Source: Anaerococcus prevotii DSM 20548 | GTDB taxonomy: Bacteria; Bacillota; Clostridia; Tissierellales; Peptoniphilaceae | Reading direction: 5' to 3' | DNA length: 64,000 nucleotides | Assembly: GCF_000024105.1 (NCBI RefSeq) | Contig: NC_013171.1 | Coordinates: forward strand, 1,608,501 to 1,672,500 | Shown: positions 7,856 to 18,720 of the stretch, one piece after another | How positions within the stretch are numbered: position 1 is the stretch's first letter | Layout of the letters: each line of letters begins with the position of its first letter | Position numbers and translations under genes: made by a program | The notes under the pieces: generated by a model | What the model was told of the DNA's origin: nothing | The model's database searches: none | The model's input: the letters and a program-made list of their open reading frames with translations, nothing else

Positions 7856-7884
7856 TTGACAAAAAGAAATATATGTCGTATACT
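7856..7884 (+). promoter_or_regulatory. promoter of tRNA-Pro
   Basis: Consensus TTGACA (7856-7861) and TATACT (7879-7884), 17 bases apart, 18 bases before the tRNA. Confidence 0.85.
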
Positions 7885-7902
7885 ATAATAGTCAGTTGAT
7901 AA

Positions 7903-7979
7903 CGGGGTGTGGCGCAGCTTGGTAGCGCGCGTGTTTTGGGAACATGAGGTCGAAGGTTCGAATCCTTTCACCCCGACCA
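7903..7979 (+). tRNA. tRNA-Pro (UGG)
   Basis: A 77-base cloverleaf with acceptor stem CGGGGTG/CACCCCG, discriminator A and an encoded CCA end. The anticodon loop TTTGGGA reads UGG, which decodes proline codons. The T-loop is TTCGAAT. It has its own strong promoter and terminator. Tandem copies of its 3' portion follow. Confidence 0.97.
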
Positions 7980-7986
7980 GAATTTA

Positions 7987-8014
7987 AGCTAGGTTTTATG
8001 ACCTGGCTTTTTTT
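7987..8014 (+). terminator. terminator of tRNA-Pro
   Basis: AGCTAGGT/ACCTGGCT stem with a TTTATG loop, followed by a run of seven Ts. Confidence 0.85.
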
Positions 8015-8062
8015 GTACGAATTTTTAAGTAACTACTATATATTATTAATTATAACATTATT

Positions 8063-8378
8063 GATGTTTGCGGCTTTGAGAAGGTGAGGATCGAAGATCC
8101 GAATCCTTTCACCCCGACCATAAATTTAAACTAGGTTTTAAAACCTAGTTTTTTTGTGCTCATTTTTAAGTAATCACTATATATTAATAATTGTAGGAAT
8201 TATTGATGTTTGCGGCTTTGAGAAGGTGAGGATCGAAGATCCGAATCCTTTCACCCCGACCATAAATTTAAACTAGGTTTTAAAACCTAGTTTTTTTGTG
8301 CTCATTTTTAAGTAATCACTATATATTAATAATTGTAGGAATTATTGATGTTTGCGGCTTTGAGAAGGTGAGGATCGA
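8063..8378 (+). repeat. 142-bp tandem repeats carrying tRNA-Pro 3'-end pseudo-copies
   Basis: Two full 142-bp units (8063-8204 and 8205-8346) are almost identical. A partial third unit starts at 8347 and diverges near 8379. Each unit contains a decayed tRNA-Pro 3' half ending CACCCCGACCA, with a changed T-arm, followed by a perfect terminator palindrome (AAACTAGGTTTT/AAAACCTAGTTT plus a T-run) and an AT-rich spacer. The tRNA itself plus its terminator and spacer (about 7940-8062) is the divergent founding unit. No 5' tRNA half is present in the copies, so they cannot be functional tRNAs. Confidence 0.85.
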
Positions 8379-8628
8379 TGGTGCTAATGCTTTCATAGTA
8401 AATTAACATTTGGAAAGAGATATCTCGACTTCGCTTCGCTTCGCTCGACGGTAGTTTTCGGATTCAGGACAAGCATAGCCTGTCCTTTATCTCGAAAAGC
8501 CTCGATTAAGGTCTGCCATCAATTCACTTACGTTCACTGTGGCCAGTACAATTAGATATAAGGGGTGGTTTGGTGACATAAGGGGAGTTTTACCTCCTAG
8601 GATCAGTTCTTTTTAAACTTTTCTACTA
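8379..8628. other. non-coding stretch after the tRNA repeats
   Basis: About 250 bases without a supported gene. It holds a short CTTCG run (8433-8450), a hairpin AGGACA/TGTCCT near 8466-8486, and the word ATCTCGA twice. I see no promoter or ORF worth calling. Confidence 0.5.
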
Positions 8629-8668
8629 AAAAATCCCTCGGTTTTTTATTTTCCAAGGGATTTTTGTT
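8629..8668 (-). terminator. terminator of the pilus operon
   Basis: AAAAATCCCT (8629-8638) pairs with AGGGATTTTT (8656-8665), with T-runs on both sides. It lies directly behind the last sortase gene. Confidence 0.85.
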
Positions 8669-9547
8669 TTATTTGTTTTTTCTTGTGTATTTTATTCTTT
8701 TAATTAGTCTCACTAGTAGGAGGATTATTAGGATTATTCCAAGGCCTGCTCCTAATTTTGTTAGAAGGCTTGCTCTTTGTACTCTTTTTACTGGAGTTTG
8801 GTCTTCTTTTTTATCTTCTTTCTTTTCTTCTCCATTTGCTTCTTTTGGCTCTTCGTATCTTATGCAGTTTACTAGGAGTCTGTCTGGGCGTGGTGGGTAG
8901 AAGGGTGAACAGGTTAGGAGGGTTAGGACGTCTTGGTCTCCTCTTTTTTCTAGTCTATCCCAATCATATGGGCCTATTACTTCTTTGTCGCTTACCTTGT
9001 AGTGGAGGGTCTCAGTTGCTCTTTTGATGTAGACGTCATCTCCTTCGACTAGTTCGTCTACATAAAGAAACATGGTATCTCCCCACCAGTCTCTGTGGCC
9101 TGCTATGACTGACCTTGTTCCCTTTCCTCCTACAGGAATGCTTGTTCCTTCTACTTGGGCAACTCCTCTTGATATGTGATCAAGTGTCGCATCAAGATAG
9201 ATTGGGAGATTCTTGCCGAGTTTTGGGATTTCTAGGTAGGCGAAGACTTCGTTTGAGTTTTTGAAGTAGTTGTAACGGTTCTGGTTGTCTTCTGTAGTGA
9301 AAGGATCTAGGATGCTGGTGTCGGAGTTTTTGACTAACTCATTGTATTTTTCGGCAGCCTTGTTTTCTTCTTCGATTTCTTCTTTTGGTCTATTTGCTTG
9401 CTCTTTCTCGAATTCTTCTACTCTCTTGTTATAGGAGATCTCGTTTGCAGTCCTATTTATCAAGGGCACTGTTACAAAAAGTAGGCCAATAAGGATAAGA
9501 AGATATCCTATGAAGCTAATTTTTGTTAGTTTTGATTGTTTTTTCAA
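8669..9547 (-). CDS. class C sortase (third in operon)
   Basis: A 292-residue pilus-type sortase that joins pilin subunits through sorting-signal threonines on the outer face of the membrane. An N-terminal membrane anchor (12-30), a lid DPF (81-83), catalytic His151 (AGHRD), Cys213 (TLLTCSP) and Arg223 are present, and there is a second membrane helix (267-282) with a basic tail. Both anchors and the lid define class C. It carries a GHRDWWG insertion region unlike the other two sortases of the operon and may act on a different substrate or step. It overlaps the upstream sortase by 32 bases. Confidence 0.93.
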   Translation of the reverse strand: MKKQSKLTKISFIGYLLILIGLLFVTVPLINRTANEISYNKRVEEFEKEQANRPKEEIEEENKAAEKYNELVKNSDTSILDPFTTEDNQNRYNYFKNSNEVFAYLEIPKLGKNLPIYLDATLDHISRGVAQVEGTSIPVGGKGTRSVIAGHRDWWGDTMFLYVDELVEGDDVYIKRATETLHYKVSDKEVIGPYDWDRLEKRGDQDVLTLLTCSPFYPPRPDRLLVNCIRYEEPKEANGEEKKEDKKEDQTPVKRVQRASLLTKLGAGLGIILIILLLVRLIKRIKYTRKNK

Positions 9548-10391
9548 TATCTTCTACCTCTTTTCTTAAGTTTAGTGATTTTCTCTTTTCTCTTGTGGAT
9601 ACAATTATCAAAAATACCAGTATAGGCATTAGTATTAGCAATAATTGGAAAAAGTCTGGTTTAAATCTCGGCGTATTGGCAATACCATCATCTATAGCCT
9701 CTTGGTAAGGAATCCTGTAGCCTCTAACCAAAAGCCTGTGTGAGTTTATCATATATGGTGTACAGGTCAAAAGTGTAGCGTAGTCCTTACCTTCTTGGAC
9801 TAGGACGGGCTCGAAGTTGGTTGGCTCGACTACCATAATTTGATCGACCCTGTAGGCCAGAGTTCCCTGGATATTGTGGAAGTAGAAAATATCTCCTTCA
9901 ACTAGTTGGTCCAAGTACCTAAACAAAACGGCTTCAGGAAGGCCCCTGTGGGCTGTAATTACCGTGTGGGTAGACTTACCCCCTACAGGAAGAGAAGTCC
10001 CCTCCAAATGGCCGCAACCCTTCTGTAGGACCGTCTCGCTGGTTCCGGCATAGACAGGAAGGTCCTGGTTGATCTTTGGTATTTCGACGTGGCCTATCAT
10101 CTCATTTACTTCAAGCATATGAGCGTAGTAGGCCCTAGCTTCTTCTTCCTTCTTGCTGTAAGGGTCGGACAGCCTTGAAGGATCTAGGGTCTCATTGTAG
10201 GCCCTTGCAAGCTCCATCCTCTTGTTTACCTCTTCTTCGTTTATTTCCTTACTCTGCTTTACAAACTCGATTATCTCGTCTTCTGCCTTGATTTCATAGA
10301 ATTTCTGGGAAATCATCGGGTAGGAAAATATTAGAAGTCCCACCAAGAAGATTAGACCAAACTTTATCTTATCTTTTAGTTTAGTCTTCAT
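9516..10391 (-). CDS. class C sortase (second in operon)
   Basis: A 291-residue pilus sortase. It has an N-terminal membrane anchor (11-27), lid DPY (76-78), His148 (TAHRGLP), Cys210 (TLLTCTP) and Arg219 (SHRLLVRG), with a C-terminal transmembrane helix near 250-266. It is close kin of the first sortase upstream, with the same EMIGHVEIPKINQDLP and THTVITAH-type blocks, which points to a duplication. It overlaps both neighbours. Confidence 0.94.
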   Translation of the reverse strand: MKTKLKDKIKFGLIFLVGLLIFSYPMISQKFYEIKAEDEIIEFVKQSKEINEEEVNKRMELARAYNETLDPSRLSDPYSKKEEEARAYYAHMLEVNEMIGHVEIPKINQDLPVYAGTSETVLQKGCGHLEGTSLPVGGKSTHTVITAHRGLPEAVLFRYLDQLVEGDIFYFHNIQGTLAYRVDQIMVVEPTNFEPVLVQEGKDYATLLTCTPYMINSHRLLVRGYRIPYQEAIDDGIANTPRFKPDFFQLLLILMPILVFLIIVSTREKRKSLNLRKEVEDIEKTIKTNKN

Positions 10392-11331
10392 CTTCTTTCA
10401 CCTTCTTGGACTTATTCATCAATTTATCTTGTCTTCTTCTGATATCTTCAATCCTTGTGTAATATTTCTTGTTATCTCTTCTTAGCTTCCATAGGTAGAT
10501 TATCAATATAATAATCAAGAATAGGGCTATGAAGAATAAGAGTCTAAAGATCCAGTTTGCCTTGGTCGTTCTGATTAACTCCTCGTCTACAGCAGGTACA
10601 TATGGCACCCTGTGGCCTCTAACAATGAGTCTGTGAGAGTTAATCATTATTGGAGTACAAGTAAGAAGGGTTACATAATCATGACCCGGGTCGATTAATA
10701 GGTCTGAGAAATTGGTTGGCTCTATAACCTTGATTTGATCGACCTGATAGGCTAGGGTTTCTGAAATATTGTGGACGTAGAACTTATCGCCTATCTCAAG
10801 CTCTCCCAGGTGGGTAAAGAGAGTTGCCTCAGGCAAACCAGAGTGGGCTGTAAGGACAGAATGAGTAGAGTTACCGCCGATTGGAAGAGAGGTTCCCTCC
10901 AAGTGCCCTACTCCCTTTTGGAGGACTTCCTCAGCAGTTCCTGCATAGATTGGCAGGTCTTGGTTGATCTTTGGTATCTCAACGTGGCCTATCATCTCGT
11001 GGACTTCAAGCATTCTCGCATACTCTGCCCTTCCCTTTTCCTGCTTGTCCTTGGCATAAGGGTCTTCGGAGACAGCATTGTTCAAGGAGTCGTTGTAAGC
11101 ACGGGCAAGTCCCATCCTTCTTTCGATTTCTTCTGTCGCTAGCTTGTCGGTACCTTCGTTAAAGACTGATACTTGGTTGTTGGAATCAATCCTGTAGTAG
11201 AGTCTATTTACAAGAGGATAGAGAGCTACCAAGAAACCCAAGAAGAAAACAAGCCTAAAGGTCCACTTGGCCCTTCTGGAAGGTTGTTTCTTAATATTTT
11301 TATTTTCTTTATTTTTACGTAAAATCGCCAT
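10381..11331 (-). CDS. class C sortase (first in operon)
   Basis: A 316-residue pilus sortase directly behind the pilin gene. It has an N-terminal basic stretch and anchor (24-41), lid DPY (90-92), His163 (TAHSGLP), Cys225 (TLLTCTP) and Arg234 (SHRLIVRG), a C-terminal helix near 265-285 and a charged tail. As the pilin-proximal copy it is the best candidate for shaft polymerisation; that is inference from position. Confidence 0.94.
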   Translation of the reverse strand: MAILRKNKENKNIKKQPSRRAKWTFRLVFFLGFLVALYPLVNRLYYRIDSNNQVSVFNEGTDKLATEEIERRMGLARAYNDSLNNAVSEDPYAKDKQEKGRAEYARMLEVHEMIGHVEIPKINQDLPIYAGTAEEVLQKGVGHLEGTSLPIGGNSTHSVLTAHSGLPEATLFTHLGELEIGDKFYVHNISETLAYQVDQIKVIEPTNFSDLLIDPGHDYVTLLTCTPIMINSHRLIVRGHRVPYVPAVDEELIRTTKANWIFRLLFFIALFLIIILIIYLWKLRRDNKKYYTRIEDIRRRQDKLMNKSKKVKEDED

Positions 11332-11386
11332 CTAAAATCCTTTATAAGCAAAATAGATACGATATCCCTACCGCATCTATCTTAAG

Positions 11387-13219
11387 CTATGCAAGTTCTT
11401 GTTTTTTATCTTGATTTCTGATAATGATAAATCCTGCCACGATCATAATCAAACCAATAGCAAAATAAATCCAAATTCTAATATCTCCAGTCTTAACTAA
11501 TGGACCACGACTCCTTGAGGTAAGTGTCTTGGTTGGAGTAGAAGGAGTTTCTGGTGGTGTTGGTGGTGTTGGAGGAGGCGTTTCCTCTTTTGGTGGCTTG
11601 TGTTCATTTTCTATAAGAGCAGGCGTATTCAAAGATGATGCTGCGCTTATATCAAATTCTGTAAATTCAACAACTGGATTGTAATCTTCTGGAAAGCCTA
11701 CTTCTTTTAGTCTATAGTGGCCATATTCTAGATCTGTTACCTCTAAGGCTCCATTAGCATCTGATTCTACGATGTATTCTGAGCCATCTCTAACTACTGT
11801 CATATACTTATCGTCTACTAGCTTTTGAACCTTAAACTTAGCTCCAGCTAGCTTTTTGCCGTGGTCATCTTTGTCTACTTTGATAAACTTATGACTTCCC
11901 TTAGGATTTTCTCCTGGTGGTGTTGGATTTTCGTTTTCAGGCACGTTTTCAACCTTTAGAGATTCAGCTTTACCGTTAACTTTTATATTGTGGTTTTCAT
12001 CAACGCTAAATTCATAAGAATCCTCAGACTTTATATATCCTTCTGCAGCAGTTATCTCTTTAAAATAATAGTCTCCTGCTGGCAATTCACGAAGATAGAT
12101 CTTACCACCAGATTTGGTTTCGATATCTGTAAGATCTCCTGCTTCATCATAAATATATTCGCCAGAAGTTTCTCCTTGTCTAAACTTAAGTTTATCTTCG
12201 CCGTCTTTCTTATAAACAGAAAACTTTACTCCATCAAGCATTTTTCCAGTATCTTTAGCATATTTGATTAATGTTGGGATTCTCTTATTTTTAAATATAA
12301 TATCGCCTTCACCAGGCTTTTTGGCTTCAGAGATAATACCTTCATTTAAAGTTTTATCATAACCTTCAATAGCCTTAACTTCTTTGAATACATAGTAAGA
12401 ATTTTCTTCAAGACCAGAAACTGTTATTTCTCCGTCTGTGTTGGTTTGTAATACTGTAGCAAGTTTTTCATCTTCTATTTCGGATTTGAACTTATAAGTA
12501 CCAAAGCTTCCCTCTACTTCAATCGGAATATCATTATACTTTTCTTCAGAAATATTATTATCTTCAGCTGTATTTCCTACTCTCTTAAATAATTTAAACT
12601 GAACCTTATCTAACTTGATATTAGGATTATCAGCATCTACCTTTATTATTTTTAAATCCTTAGTCTTTGGACTATCTTTAAGATTAATAAGTAATTCATT
12701 ATTCTTAAATTCATCATTAGGTACTTTTAATACTGTTGTAGTAAGCTTAGAAGATTTTCCTGAATCAATTCTATCCTTCATCTTAGCGAAAGATTCTTCA
12801 CTTTCTTTTATAAGATAATAAGATTCTTCATTTTCTTCCTGTTCTATTTGTAGGCTAATTCTTTCTTTATCGCCATTTTCATTGATTTTAGACTCTTCGC
12901 TTGTAAGGATTTCTTCCCCGAGATCTTTTATGATATCTTCTTCCTTCATATCATCATATTTTTTGGCCATAGAAAGTCTATCAACCTCACCAGCCTGATC
13001 TTTTTTTAGCTTATCTTGTGGTATTTTCCAAAGCTTAACCTGTCTTGCACTAGATTCTTTAACCGAAGTATCTTTGATTGAAAAATCAAGGTGTATGGTA
13101 TAAGTCACTTTTTTCGCCTCTTCCTCAGCCAAACCCACAGGCGCAAGGAAAAAGGCTTGAATAAGCATTAGAATTGGTAGGATGAATGCCACCAGTCTAA
13201 ATTTTCTCTCCCTTTTCAT
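11387..13219 (-). CDS. SpaA-type pilin shaft protein, LVKTG-anchored
   Basis: A 610-residue secreted pilin with a signal peptide (1-31, cleavage after GLA). It has Cna-B/SpaA-like beta domains with three E-box motifs whose glutamates (about E280, E388 and E506) typically catalyse Lys-Asn isopeptide bonds. A DSPK near 182-185 sits where the pilin-motif lysine is expected. A Pro/Thr stalk (541-564) precedes the sorting signal LVKTG (574-578), a membrane helix and a short tail. Val replaces the usual Pro of LPXTG. It is the only pilin visible in the operon; no tip adhesin or basal subunit is encoded beside it. Confidence 0.92.
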   Translation of the reverse strand: MKRERKFRLVAFILPILMLIQAFFLAPVGLAEEEAKKVTYTIHLDFSIKDTSVKESSARQVKLWKIPQDKLKKDQAGEVDRLSMAKKYDDMKEEDIIKDLGEEILTSEESKINENGDKERISLQIEQEENEESYYLIKESEESFAKMKDRIDSGKSSKLTTTVLKVPNDEFKNNELLINLKDSPKTKDLKIIKVDADNPNIKLDKVQFKLFKRVGNTAEDNNISEEKYNDIPIEVEGSFGTYKFKSEIEDEKLATVLQTNTDGEITVSGLEENSYYVFKEVKAIEGYDKTLNEGIISEAKKPGEGDIIFKNKRIPTLIKYAKDTGKMLDGVKFSVYKKDGEDKLKFRQGETSGEYIYDEAGDLTDIETKSGGKIYLRELPAGDYYFKEITAAEGYIKSEDSYEFSVDENHNIKVNGKAESLKVENVPENENPTPPGENPKGSHKFIKVDKDDHGKKLAGAKFKVQKLVDDKYMTVVRDGSEYIVESDANGALEVTDLEYGHYRLKEVGFPEDYNPVVEFTEFDISAASSLNTPALIENEHKPPKEETPPPTPPTPPETPSTPTKTLTSRSRGPLVKTGDIRIWIYFAIGLIMIVAGFIIIRNQDKKQELA

Positions 13220-13337
13220 ATCTCCTCCTAGAATTTATGTATGTTTTTTCTTCTTAAGCTTATAGATTTTGTGTAAGAATTTATAATAATATATTACAAT
13301 CTTAAATATTTCTAACAAAAGCTTTCTTTTTACTATT

Positions 13338-13346
13338 ATTATAACA
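13338..13346 (-). promoter_or_regulatory. extended -10 promoter of the pilus operon
   Basis: Minus-strand TGT-TATAAT (TATAAT 13338-13343) without a good -35. It leaves a leader of about 110 bases before the pilin gene. Confidence 0.5.
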
Positions 13347-13400
13347 TAGTTTGCTAAATAAGACCATATCTTTTAAAGATAATCTTTGCTTATAAAAGTA

Positions 13401-13424
13401 AAAACGCGAGTTTTATCCCGCGTC
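13401..13424 (-). terminator. terminator of the glycerol operon
   Basis: A short ACGCG/CGCGT stem with a T-run on the minus strand, 34 bases behind the DUF1667 gene. Confidence 0.55.
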
Positions 13425-13456
13425 TTTAGTTAATATATTTTAGAGAAGATTCTATT

Positions 13457-13813
13457 TTATCTATTGGCAGTAGCTACAAGCTTTATTCCTGTGCCTGCTA
13501 TTGAATCGATTATCACATCCCCTACTTTGATAGGAGCCTTGGCAACGGCTTCGTTAATTTCAACCATTGCTTCTTTCATTTTACCCTTTGGTATTGCATC
13601 ACTAGTCTTCACTGGCACAGAATAAGCAGATCCGCCCTCAACTTTAACAGTTGATGTTACGGTTCTTACTGGATTTTTCACTTCGTTTCTTGCGTAAACC
13701 TCACCTCTTTTGCAGGTGTTTCCAGTGATATCTGTTATTGTTCCATCATCTTCCATGGTTACTGTTACAGAACAGCCTAGAGGACAATTGATACATGTTA
13801 ATTCCTTTTTCAT
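13457..13813 (-). CDS. DUF1667 domain protein of glycerol-3-phosphate dehydrogenase cluster
   Basis: A 118-residue DUF1667 protein. An N-terminal cysteine cluster (C7, C10, C14, and C33 in NTCKRGE) looks like an iron-sulfur or metal site. DUF1667 genes typically follow the GlpA-like dehydrogenase and a second flavoprotein in clostridia, and that order is kept here with a four-base overlap. It is inferred to be the small electron-transfer subunit of the anaerobic glycerol-3-phosphate oxidising complex. Confidence 0.9.
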   Translation of the reverse strand: MKKELTCINCPLGCSVTVTMEDDGTITDITGNTCKRGEVYARNEVKNPVRTVTSTVKVEGGSAYSVPVKTSDAIPKGKMKEAMVEINEAVAKAPIKVGDVIIDSIAGTGIKLVATANR

Positions 13814-15069
13814 ATTTCCTCCAATTTGATTTCTATTTCCTTAGCTCCTTCTGGAAGGTCTTCTTTCTTTAGGATTAGATCTTCCATTTCTCCTGGAGCA
13901 TAGACTAATTTTCTTTTCTTTGCTACTTCTTTGCCATCAACGTACATTTTTAGGATTCTGTTTTGGTAGACATTATTTACTCTAAATCTAACTATTGCAG
14001 TATCAGCCATTGTATCTGGGTTAATGTATTGTGGCAAGGTGTAGGATACGCCTTCACCAGCTGTTAGATATATAGGATCTGCCTTAGATTCTTCGAATTT
14101 ACCTTCGATGTAGTGGGCTGCGTTTTCTGCTGCTAGCTCACTTTCGTCTGTTACATAATCTACTAGGTCGTGAACGTGTAGGACGTTACCGCAAGCGAAT
14201 ACTCCTGGGATATTTGTCATTAATCTATCTGATACGATAGCTCCCTTGGTTTTTGGATCTATTTCGATTCCCGCTTCTTTTGTTAGTTCGTTTTCTGGAA
14301 GAAGGCCTACTGATAGAAGTATGGTATCACAGTCGTAGTGTTTTTCTGTACCTGGTATTACTTTCATGTTCTCGTCAACTTGGGAAAGGGTACAGCCTTC
14401 TACTCTGTCTTTTCCTTCGATGCCTGAGATTGTTGTGTTAAAGTAAAGTGGTATGTCAAAGTCATCTAGACATTGAACTATATTTCTTTTTAGTCCACCA
14501 GAATATGGCATAATTTCTGCAACACATTGAACTTCGGCACCTTCTAGGGTCATTCTTCTTGCCATGATTAGGCCGATATCACCAGATCCTAGGATTACGA
14601 CTTTCTTGCCTGGCATATAGCCTTCGAGGTTGATCATCCTTTGAGCAGTTCCTGCTGAATATACTCCAGCTGGTCTACTTCCTGGGATGTTTAGGGCTCC
14701 TCTTGGTCTCTCCCTACAACCCATAGCAAGGATTACTGCCTTTGGTTTTAGGGTAAACATTCCGTTTTCTTCATTCATTAGTGTAAGGGTCTTGTCATTT
14801 GCAAAGTCCATTACTATTGTGTTTAGGAGGACATCTATGTCTCTTTCTTCTACTAGGTCAGCAAATCTTTGGGCATATTCTGGTCCTGTTAGCTCTTCTT
14901 TGAATCTGTGTAGGCCGAATCCATTGTGGATACATTGGTTAAGGATTCCTCCGAGCATTTCGTCTCTTTCTACTACAAGGATGTTTTTTACACCCAAATC
15001 ATAGGCCTTGGCAGCTGCAGCAAGACCTGCAGGACCTCCACCTACTACTACTAAATCATAATTTTTCAT
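13810..15069 (-). CDS. FAD/NAD(P)-dependent oxidoreductase, GlpA partner subunit
   Basis: A 419-residue two-dinucleotide-binding-domain flavoprotein. The FAD site GGGPAGLAAAA lies near residues 9-19, the second Rossmann motif ILGSGDIGLIMARR near 158-171, and the FAD-closing segment PGVFACGNVLHVHDLVD near 288-304. The C-terminus is a small beta domain. In anaerobic Firmicutes this protein sits between glpA-like and DUF1667 genes and is thought to pass electrons from glycerol-3-phosphate onward. It lies ten bases behind glpA. Confidence 0.9.
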   Translation of the reverse strand: MKNYDLVVVGGGPAGLAAAAKAYDLGVKNILVVERDEMLGGILNQCIHNGFGLHRFKEELTGPEYAQRFADLVEERDIDVLLNTIVMDFANDKTLTLMNEENGMFTLKPKAVILAMGCRERPRGALNIPGSRPAGVYSAGTAQRMINLEGYMPGKKVVILGSGDIGLIMARRMTLEGAEVQCVAEIMPYSGGLKRNIVQCLDDFDIPLYFNTTISGIEGKDRVEGCTLSQVDENMKVIPGTEKHYDCDTILLSVGLLPENELTKEAGIEIDPKTKGAIVSDRLMTNIPGVFACGNVLHVHDLVDYVTDESELAAENAAHYIEGKFEESKADPIYLTAGEGVSYTLPQYINPDTMADTAIVRFRVNNVYQNRILKMYVDGKEVAKKRKLVYAPGEMEDLILKKEDLPEGAKEIEIKLEEI

Positions 15070-15079
15070 TGTGCCCTCC

Positions 15080-16501
15080 TTACTTTACATGACCTTTGAT
15101 ATAGTAAGAATCCTTGTGGTTTTTGACTATATCATCGTAATTTTCATCAAGCTCTCTAGCGAGTATTTCCATAACTCTTGGTAGGCAGAAGCCTCCTTGG
15201 CATCTTCCTGCTGTAGCTCTTACTCTTCTTTTGACTCCGTCAACTGTTCTAGCTCCTAGTGGTCTGTTGATAGCATCTACTATTTCACCTTCAGTCACTT
15301 TTTCACATCTACAGATGATCTTGCCGTATCTTGGATCTTCCTTGATTAGCTTATCGTGTTCTTCTAGGCTTAGTTCACTTGTTTTTGGTGTAGGTTTTCT
15401 ATCATAGACAAAGTCCTTGTTATCTTCTAAGTTTAATTTTTCGCTTACAAGATTTGCCATATATTCACCTATAGCTGGAGCTGAGGTTAGTCCTGGTGAT
15501 TCTATTCCTATACAATCGAAGAATCCATCAAGGCTTTCCTTAAGGATAAAGTCTCCACCCTTCTCGTGAGCTCTGTTACCTGAAAATGATGTTATTACCA
15601 TTCTTACAGGTACGTTTTTAACTGTATCATTTGATTTTTCGATAACTTCTTCTAGGTGTTCTCTAGTTGATCTTAAGTCTCCCTTGTCATCTACAAAGTC
15701 TGATGTTGGGCCTACTAGGGTATTTTCATCAATTGTTGGTGAAACTAAGATTCCCTTACCTTTTTCTGTAGGTAGGTTGAACATAACGTGGTTTACAAAG
15801 CCTTTGGTATCCTTATCTAGTAAGAGATATTCACCACGTCTAGCTTTTATTTCAAACTTCTCATCGCTAACTCTGTTGTGGATTTCGTCTGAGTAAAGTC
15901 CTGCTGCATTGATGACTGCCTTAGTTTCGTATGTAGCATTTTCTGTAACAACTTCCCAATATCCGTCTTTTGGATTTGTTTCTGTTACTTTTTCATTAAA
16001 TTTATAGTCAACTCCATTTATGTTGGATACTTCAGCAAAAGCAATGTTCATAAGAAATGGATCTATTATTCCAGCTTCTTTACAATATAGGGCGTAGCAT
16101 ACATCGTCTGAGACATTTGGCTCCATTTCACGAACTTGGTCTCCATCAAGAATTTCCATACCACCTACGCCATTTGCTATACCTTGATCGTAAAGTTCTT
16201 TTAATTTAGGATAATCTTTTTCGTCGTGGCATAAAACAAAAGTTCCGATTTGTTTGTAAGGAAAAGATAGCTTCTTAGCCTCATCAGCCATCATATGATT
16301 TCCTTTGACATTCATCTTAGCTTTCATTGTTCCAGGAATTGCGTCGTAACCACCGTGGCAGATTCCTGAGTTTGCCTTAGATGTTTCTGTACATACATCT
16401 TCGTTTTTTTCTAATAATAGGAATTTTCCTTTTTTCTTTGACAATTGGTAGGCTATTGATGTTCCTGTGACTCCACCGCCTATAATTATAGCATCATACA
16501 T
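15080..16501 (-). CDS. glpA: anaerobic glycerol-3-phosphate dehydrogenase-like flavoprotein
   Basis: A 473-residue DAO-fold flavoprotein that oxidises glycerol-3-phosphate to dihydroxyacetone phosphate. The FAD motif GGGVTGTSIAYQL is at the N-terminus. A C-terminal BFD-like [2Fe-2S] domain carries C397, C399, C434 and C439 (CRC...CQGGFC). The ATG at 16501 has GGGAGG six bases upstream. It heads its own transcription unit: promoter and attenuator leader lie between it and glpK. Family identity is strong; a related substrate cannot be excluded. Confidence 0.9.
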   Translation of the reverse strand: MYDAIIIGGGVTGTSIAYQLSKKKGKFLLLEKNEDVCTETSKANSGICHGGYDAIPGTMKAKMNVKGNHMMADEAKKLSFPYKQIGTFVLCHDEKDYPKLKELYDQGIANGVGGMEILDGDQVREMEPNVSDDVCYALYCKEAGIIDPFLMNIAFAEVSNINGVDYKFNEKVTETNPKDGYWEVVTENATYETKAVINAAGLYSDEIHNRVSDEKFEIKARRGEYLLLDKDTKGFVNHVMFNLPTEKGKGILVSPTIDENTLVGPTSDFVDDKGDLRSTREHLEEVIEKSNDTVKNVPVRMVITSFSGNRAHEKGGDFILKESLDGFFDCIGIESPGLTSAPAIGEYMANLVSEKLNLEDNKDFVYDRKPTPKTSELSLEEHDKLIKEDPRYGKIICRCEKVTEGEIVDAINRPLGARTVDGVKRRVRATAGRCQGGFCLPRVMEILARELDENYDDIVKNHKDSYYIKGHVK

Positions 16502-16526
16502 ATAATCCTCCCTTTTATAATAGAAA

Positions 16527-16571
16527 AAGGCGAGCTAAAGTAGGGTAATACTTTAGCTCGCCTTCTCTAAT
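16527..16571 (-). promoter_or_regulatory. GlpP-type antitermination leader before glpA
   Basis: On the minus strand, the motif ATTAGAGAAGGCGAGC (16556-16571) runs into a 14-16 bp terminator stem (AAGGCGAGCTAAAG/CTTTAGCTCGCCTT) followed by T5. The same 16-base motif, 15 of 16 identical, precedes the terminator in front of glpP. In Bacillus, GlpP with glycerol-3-phosphate binds glp leader RNA and prevents termination. The same mechanism is inferred here. Confidence 0.8.
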
Positions 16572-16586
16572 TTATATTCTGTTTAT

Positions 16587-16615
16587 ATTGTATCACATTT
16601 TTTCTAATTTGTTAA
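16587..16615 (-). promoter_or_regulatory. promoter of glpA
   Basis: Minus-strand TTAACA (16610-16615) and TACAAT (16587-16592), 17 bases apart, with a TGn extension. The -35 box abuts the glpK stop codon. Confidence 0.75.
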
Positions 16616-18702
<2,087 letters not shown>

Positions 18703-18720
18703 ACAACCTCCATGAACACA

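Noticed and set aside
7789-7971. 60-residue minus-strand frame over the tRNA
   Set aside because: It runs antisense through tRNA-Pro and its promoter and shows no ribosome site; a shadow of the RNA gene.
8063-8378. Possible CRISPR array
   Set aside because: The repeat period is 142 bp, spacers do not differ between units and there are no cas genes; the repeats derive from tRNA-Pro plus a terminator.
8433-8450. CTTCG short tandem run
   Set aside because: Only about three units, too short to call a microsatellite of interest.
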